The position numbers were made by a program, and so were the translations under genes. DNA of 64,000 nt. Source: Zopfochytrium polystomum (taxonomy: Eukaryota; Chytridiomycota; Chytridiomycetes; Chytridiales; Chytridiaceae). Location: contig JAIVFJ010000095.1 of the NCBI GenBank assembly GCA_025765615.1, positions 124,001 through 188,000 on the forward strand, written 5' to 3'. The notes beneath the pieces are model-generated. The model did not search any database and was not told the DNA's origin. It saw only the letters and a program-made list of their open reading frames with translations. This document shows, in pieces, positions 15,015 to 27,793 of this stretch. The first letter of the stretch is position 1. Each line of letters opens with the position of its first letter.

Positions 15015-17005
15015 GGGGACAAGTGGCCTAGTGGCGCCGAGCGACGGCTTGAGTCCGCGAGAGACAGTCGGTTGTCGCCGGGTTGGTAGGTTGGCTAGCT
15101 GGGGGGCCGAAAGGCAGTAAGTCAGCCAGTCGGGAGAGACGTAGGCCGAAGGAGGACGGACGAGGAGGGAGGAGGAGGGCGAGGAGAAGGAGGCTGCAGG
15201 TGGAAGGGGGGGGGGGGCCTAGCGTGAGCTAACAGTCTTTCCAGGGGGAGTGGGCTGGCCGCTTTATTTTTATCTTGTTCGGGTTGAGCAAGGAAGAGTG
15301 GTCTCTCTCTCTCGCTCTCTCTCCGTCTCTCTCTCACTCTCACTCTCTCTCTCTCTCTCTCTGTCTTTCGGTCTCCACTTTATTTTATCTTCCTTCGGTC
15401 CAATTTATTCACGTTACTGTTTGTTTTTGTTGTTTCTCTTTTTCATGCACGGTATGATTGACTTGCCGCGACAGAAGGCGCGTGGCGACAGAAGTTGGTG
15501 GCCCGCGGACCTGTTGACAAAGCGCGCGCACGGCAGGCCGAGCGAGAGAGAGAGAGAGTGTGTGTGTGTGTGTTTGTGTGAGAGAGAGCGAGGGCGAGAG
15601 AGAGTGTGTGCAGAGAGAGAGAGAGAGGGAGAGAGAGATACAGGCAGAGGGCGAGATGCACTAAAGGGCGAGCGACTGGCGCGCGGAAGAACCGACCGAA
15701 CAATGTGGGGGTGGGGGGTCAGAGGAAGGGCGTTTCCAGAGACTAGCCCCAAACCCGCACGGCGGGGCGATCGAAAACGCTGGAAATAGAAATATAGAAA
15801 AAACCGGAAAATACCGAACGATGACAGAAATGACCAAAAAACGAATAAAAAATATAAACAGCGTGGCAACCCCAACCAATCACAATTTCACCCTACTCAT
15901 TTTTTATTTTTTCCTATGGTACCATTGGATTGTCTAACAAATCAAAAAGAAAGGAAAAAAGAGAAAAAGAATTGAAAACGGAACGAGAAAAAACCGGCCA
16001 ATAAATTCAACAGCCAATCCTGCTCTCCCGATCCACCCACCACTTCCACTTTGCGTGGCGGCCCGATCCACACGCCTCCCCTTGTATTTTTGTCACCGGC
16101 AATTTTCCTCGCCGAGCAAAACGTCAGATTATGAATGGAGGACAAAATCGAACTAAAAAAAGGAACAGAACGTGAACAAAAAAAAAAAGTTCCCAATAAA
16201 CGTTTGTTATTATTAAAATGAGAGAAACAGTCACATTCAAAACCCAATGAGAATCGAACAAAAAATGAGATCCGCCGATTCGGCTCTCCCCCACCAAACC
16301 CAAACAGACTAATTTCCTTTTTTTCCCCCGATCCCTGACACTGTATTAATCGATGACGCTATCACCTTGCATGGGAGACAGTGCAAAAAAAAAAACCCCC
16401 CCACCCCCTCTTCTCCCCGATCTCTGTCACGCCGTGGGTCCCCGATCGTCGATCCACCAACAGCGTTGTAACAGCTGGGAGAAACACCCGACCGGCTGGA
16501 AACACGAGGGAGTGGAAAATGATTGCGAAAGCAGTTTTCAAAGAGAGGGAGGGAGGGAGAGAGAGAGAGAAAGAAAGGGGAGGGAGAAAGGGCCGAGATA
16601 CAAAGAAACGCAAACTGCCGAAACGATCTGCGTCGCGCGCATTTCATCTACGCCAAAGAAAAGAGCACTTCAGAGAAGCCAAGGGGGAAAAAAAGCAGAA
16701 GAGCAAACATAAAAATTCCATATGAATTTCCCCGCACATCACCAGGGCCCGACGATCCTACCCACACGCGCACACACCCAGATCGGGGGGAAAGAGGGGG
16801 GATGGGATCGGAAGAAATTAGAGAAACTTCCGCCCAAAATGACAAATAACACTGGAAAAGGCGGTGGGACTACGACAGCGCAACGTAAAAGTCCCCCCCC
16901 CCCCCCCCCCCCTCTGAACCCGAATCGACAAGGGGGTTTTTTTTTTTGGTTTCGCTTGGGCGTCTTCTTCTTGCTTTCCTTTCTTGGGTTCTCTTCTGCC
17001 TCTCT

Positions 17006-17045
<40 letters not shown>

Positions 17046-18204
17046 GAGTAGGCGATCGCGCTTCGCCTTCCCCACATTTCCTTTTTCCTGTCTTTCCCCC
17101 CGCCCGATCCAATCACCCCGAGGCAGTGTTGCGCGATGAGTGATGTGCGTGTGCCATCGCTACGTCCATGCGCGAAATGGTCTTCTTTTTTTTTTTTTTT
17201 TTTTTTTTTTTTTGGCGGTACAGAATGTGTTTGCCGTCGGCAACAACCATGCAGAAAAGCCACAGGAGAAGAAAAACCAAAAAAAAATGTAGTAACACAT
17301 ACTTGCAGGTTGTGCAACAGCACATTCCCCAGTCTATCTCTCTCTCTACCCCTCTTATCCTCAACGCCGCAAGACCGCGTACGCGCAAAACAGCGGCCAC
17401 AGGAAAAAAGGGCTTGCCCCAAACTTCGTTTTTTTTTTCGAGTCGAAAAGATGAAGGCGAAAGAGAGGAGAAAAATGGCGTGAGAAAACGAAAAAAAGGT
17501 GGGGGGGATAGCCTAAATCACAGACCGGAAAATGGAGCAAGGTTCCTCGATTCGCTTACCAAAGAACAGTGCGAAAAGAGAAAGATGGGCCGGAAAGAAA
17601 GAACAGAAAGACAACAGGGCTATAGGGTTGGGCGAACGAAGAACAACCAAGGAGGGGTGTGGGTGTTGAGAAAAAAGACATGGGGAGGAAGGGCGCGGGG
17701 GGATGGAGAACTTCTAGACCAGAGAAAAGAAGGGGAGGGGGGAAAGGCAACTACGCAAAAAACATCACCCACACACGGGGCCGAAGTGGGGCTGTCGCTC
17801 AAAACGGACGGAATCCACAAAAAGAAATAACAAGGAATTGGCGGAGCCCGCTCGAGGTTTTGCACCACACTACAACGGCGAGGCGAGGGGGGAAAGTGAC
17901 GAGAAAAGGAAAATGAGAAACGGGTGGTTGGGGGGAGGGCGAAAGTGAGAGAGGGAGAGGAGAGGGTGGACACGCGATCCAAAGGAGCACGCCCACACAC
18001 GCTGTCCACACCTTGTGAAGAATGGTGGAGAAGGAAAAAAGAATCTCGACCAGGCCGAACCAATCCTGCAGTTCGAACCCAAGCTGAACCGAACACAAAA
18101 AAAACAATAGAAAAAGAAAAAGGGACGGACAAAAAAAAAAAAAAATAGGCAAGAAAGAACTCGGGGTCGATTGAGTCAGGAAAAAAAAACCAAACCAAGT
18201 TTCG
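15015..18204. other. Long non-coding simple-sequence region
   Basis: About 3.2 kb with no supportable gene. It holds (CT)n at 15298-15363, GA/GT mixtures at 15540-15650, a G run near 15210, a 20-nt poly(C) at 16893-16912, poly(T) at 17009-17044 (36 nt) and 17186-17213 (28 nt), and purine-rich DNA to 18200. The open frames are all low-complexity. It lies upstream of the PAS gene and downstream of the mucin-like gene, so it may include the PAS-gene promoter. Confidence 0.7.
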
Positions 18205-19770
18205 CTACATTGTGATGCCCAGCAAGCCCTGCAGCAGGGTCGTCACAATCTGCACAACGTTGGTAAGCTGGACGCCCCAGGCCGTCAACGACGCCTGGAC
18301 GGCGGTCAACGCCTCAGTGACGGTGGGCTTGGACATGTCGGCAATCAGCGTGCTGATAACCGAATTAATCCCGCCGTTCCCTGTAATGGTAGCCTGCGAC
18401 ACGCCAATCTTTGTTAAAAGACCAGTGAAGGTGGCCTCGGTGAGGGTCAGCGTTGCGGCGCCCTGGATGGCTTTGGTGAGAGCCGCGGTGTCTATGTTGG
18501 CGTTCAGCGTCTTAGCGGCGGCGATGACCGTGGCAAAGTCGGTCTTGGTGCTCAGAGCGGCGATCGAGGTCAGGAGCGTCTTGAGCAGGGTCGGCGTGTC
18601 CGGGGCGTAGTCGGGGAACAGGCCGTTGGACATGGTGGACTTGGCCGTGGAGACGGTTCCGGTGGCAGTCGTCCCCGCCTTGGTGGTGGCGGTTCCGGTC
18701 ATTGTCGAAGACGTGGCGGCCTTCATGGTTGACGAGCTCGATGCGGGGGTCATCGGAGCGACGACACCTCCAGCACCAATGCGACATTTGTAGCGATTCG
18801 GGACTCCGGTCGCCATGCTCATGGTCATGGTCGTCGGCATAGTGACAGTCATCGTTGCAGCCTTCGTCGTGGTGGATGCAGGAGTCGTAACAACAGATGA
18901 CGTGGGCACGGTGGTGGAACCGGTGGTGGTCATGGTCTTTGACATAGTTGAAGTCATGGAGGTAGTGGACGTCGCCTTTGTGGTCGAGGTCGTCATGCTA
19001 GACGTCGACATAGTCATGGAGGTTGAACTACTCTTTGATGCAGTGGTGGTAGTAGAAGAAGAAGTAGTCGTCGTCGCAGAGGATGTCGCTTTGGTCGTTG
19101 TGCTCGAAGTAGTGGCAGCAGACGACGATGACATGGTCATGGACGTCTGTGAGCCAGACATCGATGACATGGACGTAGTGGTGCCCGTCGAGGCCGTAAC
19201 AGTTACCAGAGTCCAGTATCCAGACGGGGGTCCGTTAATCTGCGCCATTACCGACGCTGTGCACGCAACGAACAAAGCAAAGATGCCCATGCTGACGGCG
19301 GCCGCTCGCTTCAACGCAGCCCCTCGAATGCTGCGCCGGTTCCTGGCTCTCTTGTCGCAATCGGCAACAGATGGCGCATGAAGACGGTGCGGTTGTAGAG
19401 GGGCTTGGCGATACGAAACTGAGGGTAGCGAGGTAAAGGCGGCGGATGGGCCGCAAACAGAGATGGGCCGTCCAGCGGCATCTCCAGTGGTTGCAGCAGA
19501 GACCCAACCAGCGGTCCCACTCGGAACCCCCTCCACCGTAGCTGCTGCTGCTCCGTCTGCTACTGCTTTGGCTGCGGTCGATCCGATCTGGCACGCTTCA
19601 TTCGATTGCGAGGAGTAACACTCTCGAGGGAAGATAGCTGGGGGTGGAGTCTGCAGAGCGGAAGCGTGGTCCGAGAAGCCCGAATCGTCCTCCCTGCAGC
19701 TGTGACGGCGGCGGCGACGCATAAGGTCGGCGGCGGCGGCGGCGGCGGCGGCTGGTGCAGGCGGCCGCAT
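18205..19770 (-). CDS. Mucin-like Ser/Thr-rich cell-surface protein
   Basis: Single-exon frame of 521 codons, stop at 18205-18207. A basic N-terminal part (residues 1-158) leads to a hydrophobic segment MGIFALFVACTASVMAQ with a signal-peptide shape, cut plausibly after MAQ. Then about 180 residues are almost all Ser, Thr, Met and Ala (O-glycosylated stalk). A final 130 residues form amphipathic helices (LLKTLLTSIAALSTKTDFA, then TEALTAVQASLTAWGVQ) and end on a hydrophobic LLQGLLGITM. If translation starts at the internal ATG at 19290, the hydrophobic segment is a true signal peptide; from the first ATG it would act as a signal anchor. The C-terminal end could be a GPI or wall-binding module, but no clear omega site is seen. 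Resemblance of the helical part to hydrophobic-surface-binding proteins is weak. No named family. Confidence 0.65.
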   Translation of the reverse strand: MRPPAPAAAAAAAADLMRRRRRHSCREDDSGFSDHASALQTPPPAIFPRECYSSQSNEACQIGSTAAKAVADGAAAATVEGVPSGTAGWVSAATTGDAAGRPISVCGPSAAFTSLPSVSYRQAPLQPHRLHAPSVADCDKRARNRRSIRGAALKRAAAVSMGIFALFVACTASVMAQINGPPSGYWTLVTVTASTGTTTSMSSMSGSQTSMTMSSSSAATTSSTTTKATSSATTTTSSSTTTTASKSSSTSMTMSTSSMTTSTTKATSTTSMTSTMSKTMTTTGSTTVPTSSVVTTPASTTTKAATMTVTMPTTMTMSMATGVPNRYKCRIGAGGVVAPMTPASSSSTMKAATSSTMTGTATTKAGTTATGTVSTAKSTMSNGLFPDYAPDTPTLLKTLLTSIAALSTKTDFATVIAAAKTLNANIDTAALTKAIQGAATLTLTEATFTGLLTKIGVSQATITGNGGINSVISTLIADMSKPTVTEALTAVQASLTAWGVQLTNVVQIVTTLLQGLLGITM

Positions 19771-20013
19771 CTAAGGGAGGTGGGGAGGTAGAGAAAGGCG
19801 GGGCGACAGAGGGAGAGACAGAGAGAGGGAGAGGAGATACGGAAGGGAGCCAGCCCAGGGATGGAAGGTGTTGACGACGAACGAACTAATAATCAATTAG
19901 ACCCACTTTGTGGGGTCGGCCGGGAAATGCGGTCTGTCTGCTGCTTCAGGAGGAAGAAAAAAGTTGTCTTGGAAAACGGCACGCATTGAATTGGAGAAAA
20001 TTGGGCGGGGAAT

Positions 20014-20062
<49 letters not shown>

Positions 20063-20715
20063 CAGAGAGAGACAGAGAGAGCGAGAGAGGCAGAGAGAGT
20101 GTGTATGTAGCAGCAGAGCGGGCGACTGACCGACGAGACAAACAGAAGTGGCACGCACGGCATGCAGACAGACAAGAAGATGCGGCGAGACAAAGAAAGT
20201 CAAACAACAAGAACAACAAAAGCGGCGATGTTCGGCGCCGCCCAAAAGAAGAAGGAGCAGGAAAGAAGACAAAGAAACAACAGCGGAGCAGCGGCCCTTC
20301 ATTTTGTTGCCAAGCTTCCAATTAGGGGAATTATTACATACATACATAATTGTGTTGTTTCAAAGAAGTCGGCTGCGATCGCCAAGCTTTCCTTTCTCTG
20401 GGCGTGCCGAGAAAACGCCCCGTGAATACGCACACACACACACACACAGTCACACATAAGCGCACGCGACTCCTCCTCCTCCTCCTTACCAGCACGTACT
20501 CGAACAAGAACAGCGATCCAACGACCAACGAAGGACCCAAGAGAGCCAAGAGCGATCGTGGCTGGGCAGAAGGACGTCCATGGGCTACTTACTGTTAGGC
20601 ATTCAAACCGCCGGAATGCTCGTGGGGACGGGGCAAGATGAAAAAATAAAAAGAAAGAAAAAAAAAGGCATTAATGGATGGCGCTTGATTATAACAACCC
20701 GGTATTAATAATACA
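19771..20715. other. Intergenic, GA-rich
   Basis: Contains a GA tract at 20018-20100 and a short (CA)n run at 20430-20450. No supportable gene on either strand; open frames are repeat translations. Upstream of the mucin-like gene and downstream of the membrane protein gene, so it may hold the former's promoter. Confidence 0.6.
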
Positions 20716-21677
20716 TCAAGGTGTATTCGTACGCGTGTGGGCGGACTCGTCGCTCCCACGAAAAAGTCCATTTGCTCCACTGGAATGCGCCTGCTGCGAG
20801 CCATGATCGCCGTCCGCTGCCTGTCCACCCTCGGCTGTTGCAGCAGCCGGCGGACCGGTCGCCGACTCCGACGCCGACGCCGACGCGGGGGGCACGGACT
20901 CGCTGGATAACCCGTCTTGGCCACCACGGCCACCGCCAACTCCGCCACCGCTATCGCCACCGCCAACACCTCCTCCACCTCCACCGCCGCCGCCGCCGAC
21001 CGTACCGTCAATCGACGGCGGGGGAGGCTCGTACATTGGCAGAGGTTCTGGCGATGGTCCGGCTGCGCGCTGGCCGCCGCCGCCGCCGCCGGTATTTGCG
21101 CTGCTGCGCATGTGGCCTTCACGGACGGCCATGTCGTACTCGCCGTCCTCCAAGAGGGGGCCGGCCAGTTTGGGGAAGCAGCAGGCCATGACGCGGCGTG
21201 ATCGGCACGCTATGAGAATGAGGAAGGCGAGTGCTGCGATGGAGAGCATGCTGGAAACCAAAGGGTTTAGAAGAGCACAAAAAGGGAATGAGTGAGATCC
21301 CTCCTCTCATTCAGAGAAACAGTTGCTTCGAGTACGAACGCATATATGAGGCTGAAGCTAGCCTGTGACTCAAAGGGTGACGACTGCTGGGGCTGGCCCG
21401 TCGGCCCTGCGGTGAAGCCCGAAATGGTTGTGGGGACGAGGGCGCGCGACGACGACGAGGAGGAGGTGAAAGCCTGCGAAAAGAAAGAGGACGAGGATGA
21501 CGACGGCGGCGAGGTGGATGCTGCTACTGCTGCTGATGATGATGACAACGGTGCAGCGGTGGTGGTGGTGGTGATGGTGGAGTTGGCGGAGCTGGTGGAG
21601 GGAGCAGCATCGGCCGCTGAGGCCGAGGTGGCCGAGCCCGCTGCTGCTCCCTCTGAGGGTGAGGACGAGGGGTCCAT
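20716..21677 (-). CDS. Single-pass membrane protein with Ser/Thr-rich ectodomain and Gly/Pro-rich tail
   Basis: Two exons, 21677-21340 and 21250-20716, with an 89-nt intron (GT at 21339, tttccag before 21250). Joining them completes one uninterrupted helix, SFSLIYA plus MLSIAALAFLILIACRSRR, followed by Arg residues as a stop-transfer signal. The sum is 873 nt, 290 residues. Residues 1-105 are Ser/Thr/Ala-rich without a clear signal peptide. The tail begins VMACCFPKL (possible palmitoylated Cys pair) and carries LPMYEPPPPS, a Pro/Tyr motif that could bind WW or arrestin-type adaptors, then poly-Gly. This is the layout of fungal wall-stress-sensor-like or Rsp5-adaptor-like proteins, but no family is recognisable. 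It is divergent from the TTC7-like gene across a 458-bp shared promoter. Confidence 0.7.
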
Positions 21678-21736
21678 CTCGCGCACAGGCACGTGTTTAT
21701 TTGTTTGTCGTTTGGGTGGTCCTTCCTAAAAACATA

Positions 21737-21786
<50 letters not shown>

Positions 21787-22135
21787 ATCTCTATCTCACA
21801 GTATCTGTCTCTCTCTCTCTCTGTCTCTGTCTCTTTGCTTCTTTCTACCCGCCTTCGTGGCCTTCCCACCGGCGCGCGTGTGGTTGGAACTGGCTCCTCA
21901 TCCTTGCCAGTCACACAACTGCCGGCAATCACCCTCGAGCGGCGTACCCCTACCCTCTACCGCCGCCAGCTAGCCAGCCTTGCAGCTGCAAGTCCCGCTC
22001 CCGCTCCCACACAGTCCCCCTCCTCGGCTCTCAACAGTCAGACAGACCACTGCCGCACTCACGATCGCACAATCACCTCCACCCACCACCGCCACCACCA
22101 CCCGCCCACTACCCACTGGCGACGAAATACTCCGA
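21678..22135. promoter_or_regulatory. Divergent promoter region with CT tract
   Basis: The 458 bp between the start codons of the membrane protein (-) and the TTC7-like gene (+) carry a CT repeat at 21741-21783 interrupted by TATC units to 21840, then C-rich DNA. No TATA box is evident. Its role as a shared promoter follows from gene orientation only. Confidence 0.45.
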
Positions 22136-23864
22136 ATGAAGCCGTCCGCACTTCAGCTTCTGTGCGAGCAAATCGACCACGCCCGATGCTCGGCAAATTG
22201 GGATTCCGCCAAGCGTGCCGTTGCCGATCTGGCGAAAAAGCGTCCTGGATCGAACGCATCAGGTTCGTCGGCGGTTTAGTCCAAGATTCCGTGCCTAACT
22301 CGATCGCCCGTCACTCATTCCAACTTACTACCCGTCCCACGCCACCCACCCTTTAACCTTGCACGCAGCTCTCGAAGAGCTCTGCCTCGCCGAAATCGAG
22401 CTGTATTCCGTCTCACTTCCGCGATCTCGCGTCGACGTCCTCCTTTCCGAATCTCTGTCGAAGCTGAACGAGGCCGACCGCGTCGATGCTGTGGCGTCTT
22501 TTTCAAGATCGCCACCGCTCGCGGGTTCTGATCCGTTCCAAAACGCGTCGAGCAAACTGAAAAGCGTGATCGCAGCGACTGCAGGGAAAACAGGTGCGGG
22601 ACTCCTCGATTCTGGAGAGCTTTCCGACGCCGCGCTGCACACGGTAAATCCAGGTTACCACAATCCAAACTTACTCAGACTGCTTTCCACCCCCCCATAG
22701 CATGCGACCGTTCTTCTGAGTCTGATCAAGCTGTGGCAGTCCAAGCCGGAGGAGTGCAATTCGCTTCTCCAAAAGTTGTCAACCGATTGCGTCCCCAAAT
22801 CTTCTGCCAGTCAATCGAGCGCCGTCATTGCTCTCATGAAGCACACAATCGCAGGTAAACACATGTAAACTGATCACGGCGCAAGAGCTTGTCTCACAAC
22901 TTTTGCTCCGATCGTTGGCTGTCCCGATCCCGAACCTCACCTTCCATGATCTCAGGCACTGCTCAGCTCGCGTTGAAAAATGTTGCGTCAGCGCGGACAA
23001 GTTTCAATGCCGCCCTGAAAGCAGTGAGCGATACGACGCAAACCGGCAAGATGAAACATTCAGAACTTTGGGATCGATGGGCGGAGAAGAGACGTACTTT
23101 GGAGCGGCCGCAACAGCGTTGGCTGAAGGGTAAGTCGCGCGCGCGGCTGGACAAACGGATTGTACCTGTACCAACACAACGCGATTTCACTCGCAATGTT
23201 TGAAAACTCAAACCGTAGGGATTCAGTCGCCGCGTTACAAACTCTGGAAACAGCCATTCCTCTTTCGGGTCGCCTCCCCATCCAGCTCAACTCGGAACGA
23301 CGGGCGGCAATGTGCCGCCAGTTCATCCTCTTGCGCTTGCAGTCGCTCCAGCCGGGAGCCCCGTGTCCCACAACAGCCGGCAGTGGTCTGAACGGGGTGT
23401 CGTCACGGCCCTCCATACCATCTGTCGCCGCAGTCTCGTTTCCTCACTTCCCCGTGGGCAGTTTAGGGAACCCCTTGTCTGGCGTCCCGGCCGCACCATT
23501 TGCCGCTGGCACTCACAACGACCACAGTGCAACACCAAATGGATCGGCGAATGACCTGCAGCGTTCTCAAGATACGACTGCTGTGGTTTCGGCGGCGGTC
23601 CAACCCGCGTTGGAAGTTTACGAAAAGCTTGTCACACACATTTTGCCGTTTCCACGGGGTGAGGGTGCCACGGCAGACGATCTTACGCGATACGGTCACG
23701 TCCAGGAAGTCTACGACTGGTGGGTTTTTGTCGAATCGCACCCTAGCGCGGAGGAGCGGGAGTCGGTGGAGCGATACTATCGGTTAATTGAGGTAGAAAG
23801 TCAAACTATTCGCGATTTTTCGGTGATCCCTCGAGCGCTTTTGACCCGCAACCCCCTCATTTTT

Positions 23865-23933
<69 letters not shown>

Positions 23934-26900
23934 CTATATTTTCACTTCCGGACCTGGCTTTGTTTCGAAGACACTCTACCGCGGGACGCTGCATACCTTC
24001 CAGTCAATGACCCTACTTCGGTACCTGGCACACACATTTGCTTCGCTGTTGCACACGCTGGGCGACGTTGCGAGCGACGACGAGCGGACGGAAGGGTTCG
24101 CGGCCATCCAAGCCTACCACGCGGCCTTTGAAAAAAACCTGCGCACCGCCCTCATCGCCGAGGAGAAAAGACGGAGGGACCAAGCCGTGGCTACGCCGGC
24201 GCCCGCCTCGGGGAATTTGATCACGAACGGTGTCGGGCCAGCGAGCCCCTCGGCCGGCTCGGCGGCGCCGTCGGTCGCACCGTCGGAGGAACCGAGCCGC
24301 GAAGACGAAGTGATGATTGCGGTAGTGGACGGAGAGACGCTGGCGGATGCAGTGGGCGTGTTGCTGGCTGGTGCCAGCCTGTGTGTGAGGTTCGCGGAGG
24401 GCGATTTGGCAGTGGTAAGTGCAGAGCGCGTGTGGCTTTAGCCCGCGTTTGATTTTGCTTTGAGTTCCAAGTCCCTCCATTTTCGTAATCGTATTGTCAC
24501 TGAGGATAATTGTTACCTTTCCGTACCCTCACGCGACTGTTTCCCACAGCTCCAGCGGGCAATATCCTACACCACCTTTTGCGTCAACCTCCTCGCCGCG
24601 CACGGCGGGGCCGTCTCTCAGTACCACGGCGCGGCCGTCTTTGCGCGCATCCAGCAACGCGTGTTCCAGATGCACGGAGTCGCGCACGGCGAGCTCGCCG
24701 AGGACGTCCCCAACTCCGACGACCGAAAGCGCCTGCAGGCGCGGGCGCTGGAAGCGCTGAGAGAAAGCGAGCGCTGGTGCGAAGGATTCGAGCTGCCCAC
24801 GCCCAGCCCGGCAGCAGCTGCGGGAGAGGAGGAGAACGGAGCCGCGTACAGCGGGCCGTGGGATTTAAAGTTTCAGCTGGCGTTGCAGCTCGCGGAAGTG
24901 GGAGAGGTGAGGCTTGGAGGGCGCGGTGCTGCTGCTTGTTCAAGCCCTTACTCTTGTCTGCATTTGTTCATGATGTTCTCGTTTAACCTCACAATTTTCT
25001 TTCTTTTCGATTGAAACTCACGCGTACATTCTCGCTTCTTTTTTTATGGCAACCAGATTGATGAAGCCATTATCGCGTTGGAGCAGTCGTTGTCTTCGAA
25101 TGGGGGATACGTGCCATCATGGAATCTCCTCCTTCTCGTACTGAGTGCGCGGAAAGACCACGAGCGCGCTCTGCAAGTATTTGAGGCGGGATGGTCGGAA
25201 TGCATATCTACTATCGTGGCTGCCAACGGAAGTGTTGGTGTCGAGGGCGACCCTGCGTGGGATCAGGTCGATGTTACAACAAAGGAGAACCTGTTCAGGT
25301 GAGGAAATCGCCCTACGGATGTTGCAAGTTTTACAATTAACTTCTTTTTTTTTCTTCATTTGAATATGAAAATCGGACTGCAGCTTCAAGCAGTCCCAAT
25401 TCGCCATCGAAACAGAAAAATTCGGCCCGCAGCACGCCCTGGACTACCTCCCCACCCTGTTCGCACTATACCGCAAGCTTTTCAAAACGTCCGACGAATC
25501 CGCTCCCGGCGAAGCCAACCTTGGCGGTATCGGCGGCGTCGGCGGGTCGGGCTCCGTGTCGTCGGTGGTCGGCGCGGTCGCGGCCGCGTCTGGCGGCGGC
25601 AGCGGCCGCGGGACGCCTGGGAACGCCAGTCCGCTCGTCGCGGGGGAGCGGCGCGGCTCGCGCGTGTCTTCGACGCACAACTCTCTGAGCGGCAGCTCGT
25701 CGATGCGACGGTCGGTGCGGCGCGGCTCGGTGCGGAACGGCACCGGCGGCGTCGGGGCGGCGGCGGGCGCGGCGCAGTCGCCGCTGGCAGCTGCGGGCAA
25801 TAGCCCCGCGACGGCCGCCGCCGTCGCGCCGACGGCGGCGTCGATCTTGTCGGTAACGCCGCCGTCTTCGCTGGCGCCGCTGTCACCGGCGGTGCAGCGC
25901 TTCTCGCTGCGCGCGCACGCGATGCAGGTCGGGCTGTGGCTGACTACGGCGGCGGTGTACCGCGCCGCGGGTCGGCTGGCGGACGCGCGGGCGGCGGCGG
26001 TCGAAGCCGAGCGACTCACAGAGGTGTGCGCGGCACTGGACGGGCGCGCGCGGGGGCGGGAGTCGCGGGTTTGCTCCAGCGCCAAGCGCGCGGAGGCCGG
26101 CGGCTCGCGGTGGCGCGACGACGGGGGATTGCAAACGTGGGGTGCAGCGCCGGCGCCAATTCGGCGGCTACTGGCCGATGTTATGTTCGAGGTGAGATGT
26201 CCCCGAATGGCGTATCGTTTTTGTCAAATGAATCTCGCAGTGAACTTACTCCCCTCTCCCCGCCTTCAGACGTTCTTGACCAACGAAGCCGACTACCGCG
26301 CAGAGTTTTCGAGTGCACCGACGTCGCGGTTTGCGCAGTACCTCCCCTCGTCGATCCCGGCGTCGTCGCTGCGGTCGCGGCACGTGAATGGCCACGTGCA
26401 CCACTCCCACCACTACTACCAGCACCGCGCGTTTCACCAATACCTCTCCGGGCTGGGGGCGCCTGGCGGAGTGGGCGGTCTTGGCGGCAGCAGAACGGCG
26501 GCCGGGTCGACAGGGCTCGCCGGCAGCGTCACAGCCGTCGGCGGCGGCAGCGGTGCGAGCCTCGGCGGCGGCGGCGGCGTGGGCGGCGGCGCACCTGGCG
26601 GCGGCGTCGGTGGCGGCGTGGGGGCGGGACGGCGCGGGTCCAACCTGAGCTCGGCGGTGTCGGTGAACCGGTCCATGGCATCTGCGCGGCCGAGCGTGGT
26701 GCAGCCGTCGTCGCTGTCCGGGTCCGGGGCGAATCTGTCCGACGGCGGCGTCGGCGGGCTGCAGTCGCCCGCGGCGGTCGGGTCGCTGGCCTTGCGGCTG
26801 CTGGAGGCGGCCGCGACGGCGGGGTCGCCGATGCAGTCGGCGGTCAACTCGCGCGCGTCTTCGCCGGGCCACCGGGGCGGTGGCGGTGGCGGTGGCGGTG

Positions 26901-27793
26901 GCGGCAGTGTTTCCGCAGCGGCGGGCGACGCGGCGGCGATGGCTGCTGCGGCGGCGGCGGCGGGCGGGTCGGTGGCGGGAACGACGCTGCCGCCGTCGTC
27001 GTCGCAGACGTCGCTGGCGTCGCACGATGCGACGTTCGGGGACGGCGGCGCTGGCGGCGTCGGCGGAGGCGGTGGGGCGTCCGCGATATCTGCGGCGGCG
27101 GCGGCGGCGGCGGCGCTGGCGGGGACGGCGGGGGCGCCGCAACGGTTCGCGACGTTGGTGTTGGAGCTGCAGCGCGTCACGGTGGTGGACGACCAACACG
27201 TCGCGGCGCGCGTTAAGCTCGGGCAGATGCACATGGAGCGGGCGCTGACGAGCGGGCTCGCGGCGATGGCGGCGCAGCGGCAGCGCTTGCAGTTGGAACA
27301 GCAGCAACAGGAGGACGGTGCGGCTGCGGCGGCTGCGGAATCGAGTGGCAATGGTGCGGCGGCGGCGGTGGCCCTCTCGTCTGCGACGATCGGCGGCGGG
27401 GGCCATTTCGGGTCGACGGCGACGCTGACGGCGTCCGTGCCGCCGCCGGTGCTTCCCGTGGCGGAGACGGCAGCGGGCGTGGCTGGGATCCTCGGCCCGC
27501 CTGCGTCGTCGACGGACCTGGCGGCGGCCGAGTTCTGGTTCGAGCGGGCGTGCAAGCGGTCCGTCGCGCGGGGCGGGTCGGGCGGCATCGCGGGCGGGGC
27601 GGTGGGGATCGGGGCGTGTGGCGGCGGTGGGGGTGGGTCGCGGACCGCGTGGGAGGCGTGGGCGGGGCTCGGGCAGGCGCTGCAGGCGACGGGGATGCGG
27701 ACCGAGGCCGCCGTCGACTGCATGCTGTACGCGGCGGAACTCGAGCGCGTTTCGCCGGTGCGCGGGTTCTTGGCGGTCGGTCGCCGCGTTTGA
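22136..27793 (+). CDS. TTC7/Ypp1-like tetratricopeptide protein
   Basis: TTC7/Ypp1 proteins bridge PI4-kinase (Stt4/PI4KIIIalpha) to Efr3 at the plasma membrane; role here is by family. Start ATG 22136 (MKPSALQLLCEQID). Clear exons: 22136-22262, 22369-22643, 22701-22854, from 22956; then GEGATADD...VYDWWVFVE up to about 23790; a CT-filled intron; TLYRGTLHTFQSMTLLRYL; LQRAISYTTFCVNLL; IDEAIIALEQSL; SFKQSQFAIETEKFG. Family signs are the FPRGE block, the LYRgT.hTFqS..lLRYL block, TPR helices (AMQVGLWLTTAAVYRAAGRL, AWEAWAGLGQALQATGM) and the ending YAAELERVSPVRGF. About 240 residues of Gly/Ala/Ser-rich disorder (26450-27130) interrupt the C-terminal TPR block, unusual for the family. A frame change near 23015-23085 is best explained by a 68-nt intron (gtgagc to gaagag). 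Confidence 0.75.
23867..23929 (+). repeat. (TC)n tract inside an intron of the TTC7-like gene
   Basis: About 63 nt of alternating CT in an intron with donor gtagaaag near 23793 and acceptor ...gtttcgaag near 23970. It lies on the sense strand as pyrimidine, like the CT tract in egt1 intron 1. Confidence 0.85.
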
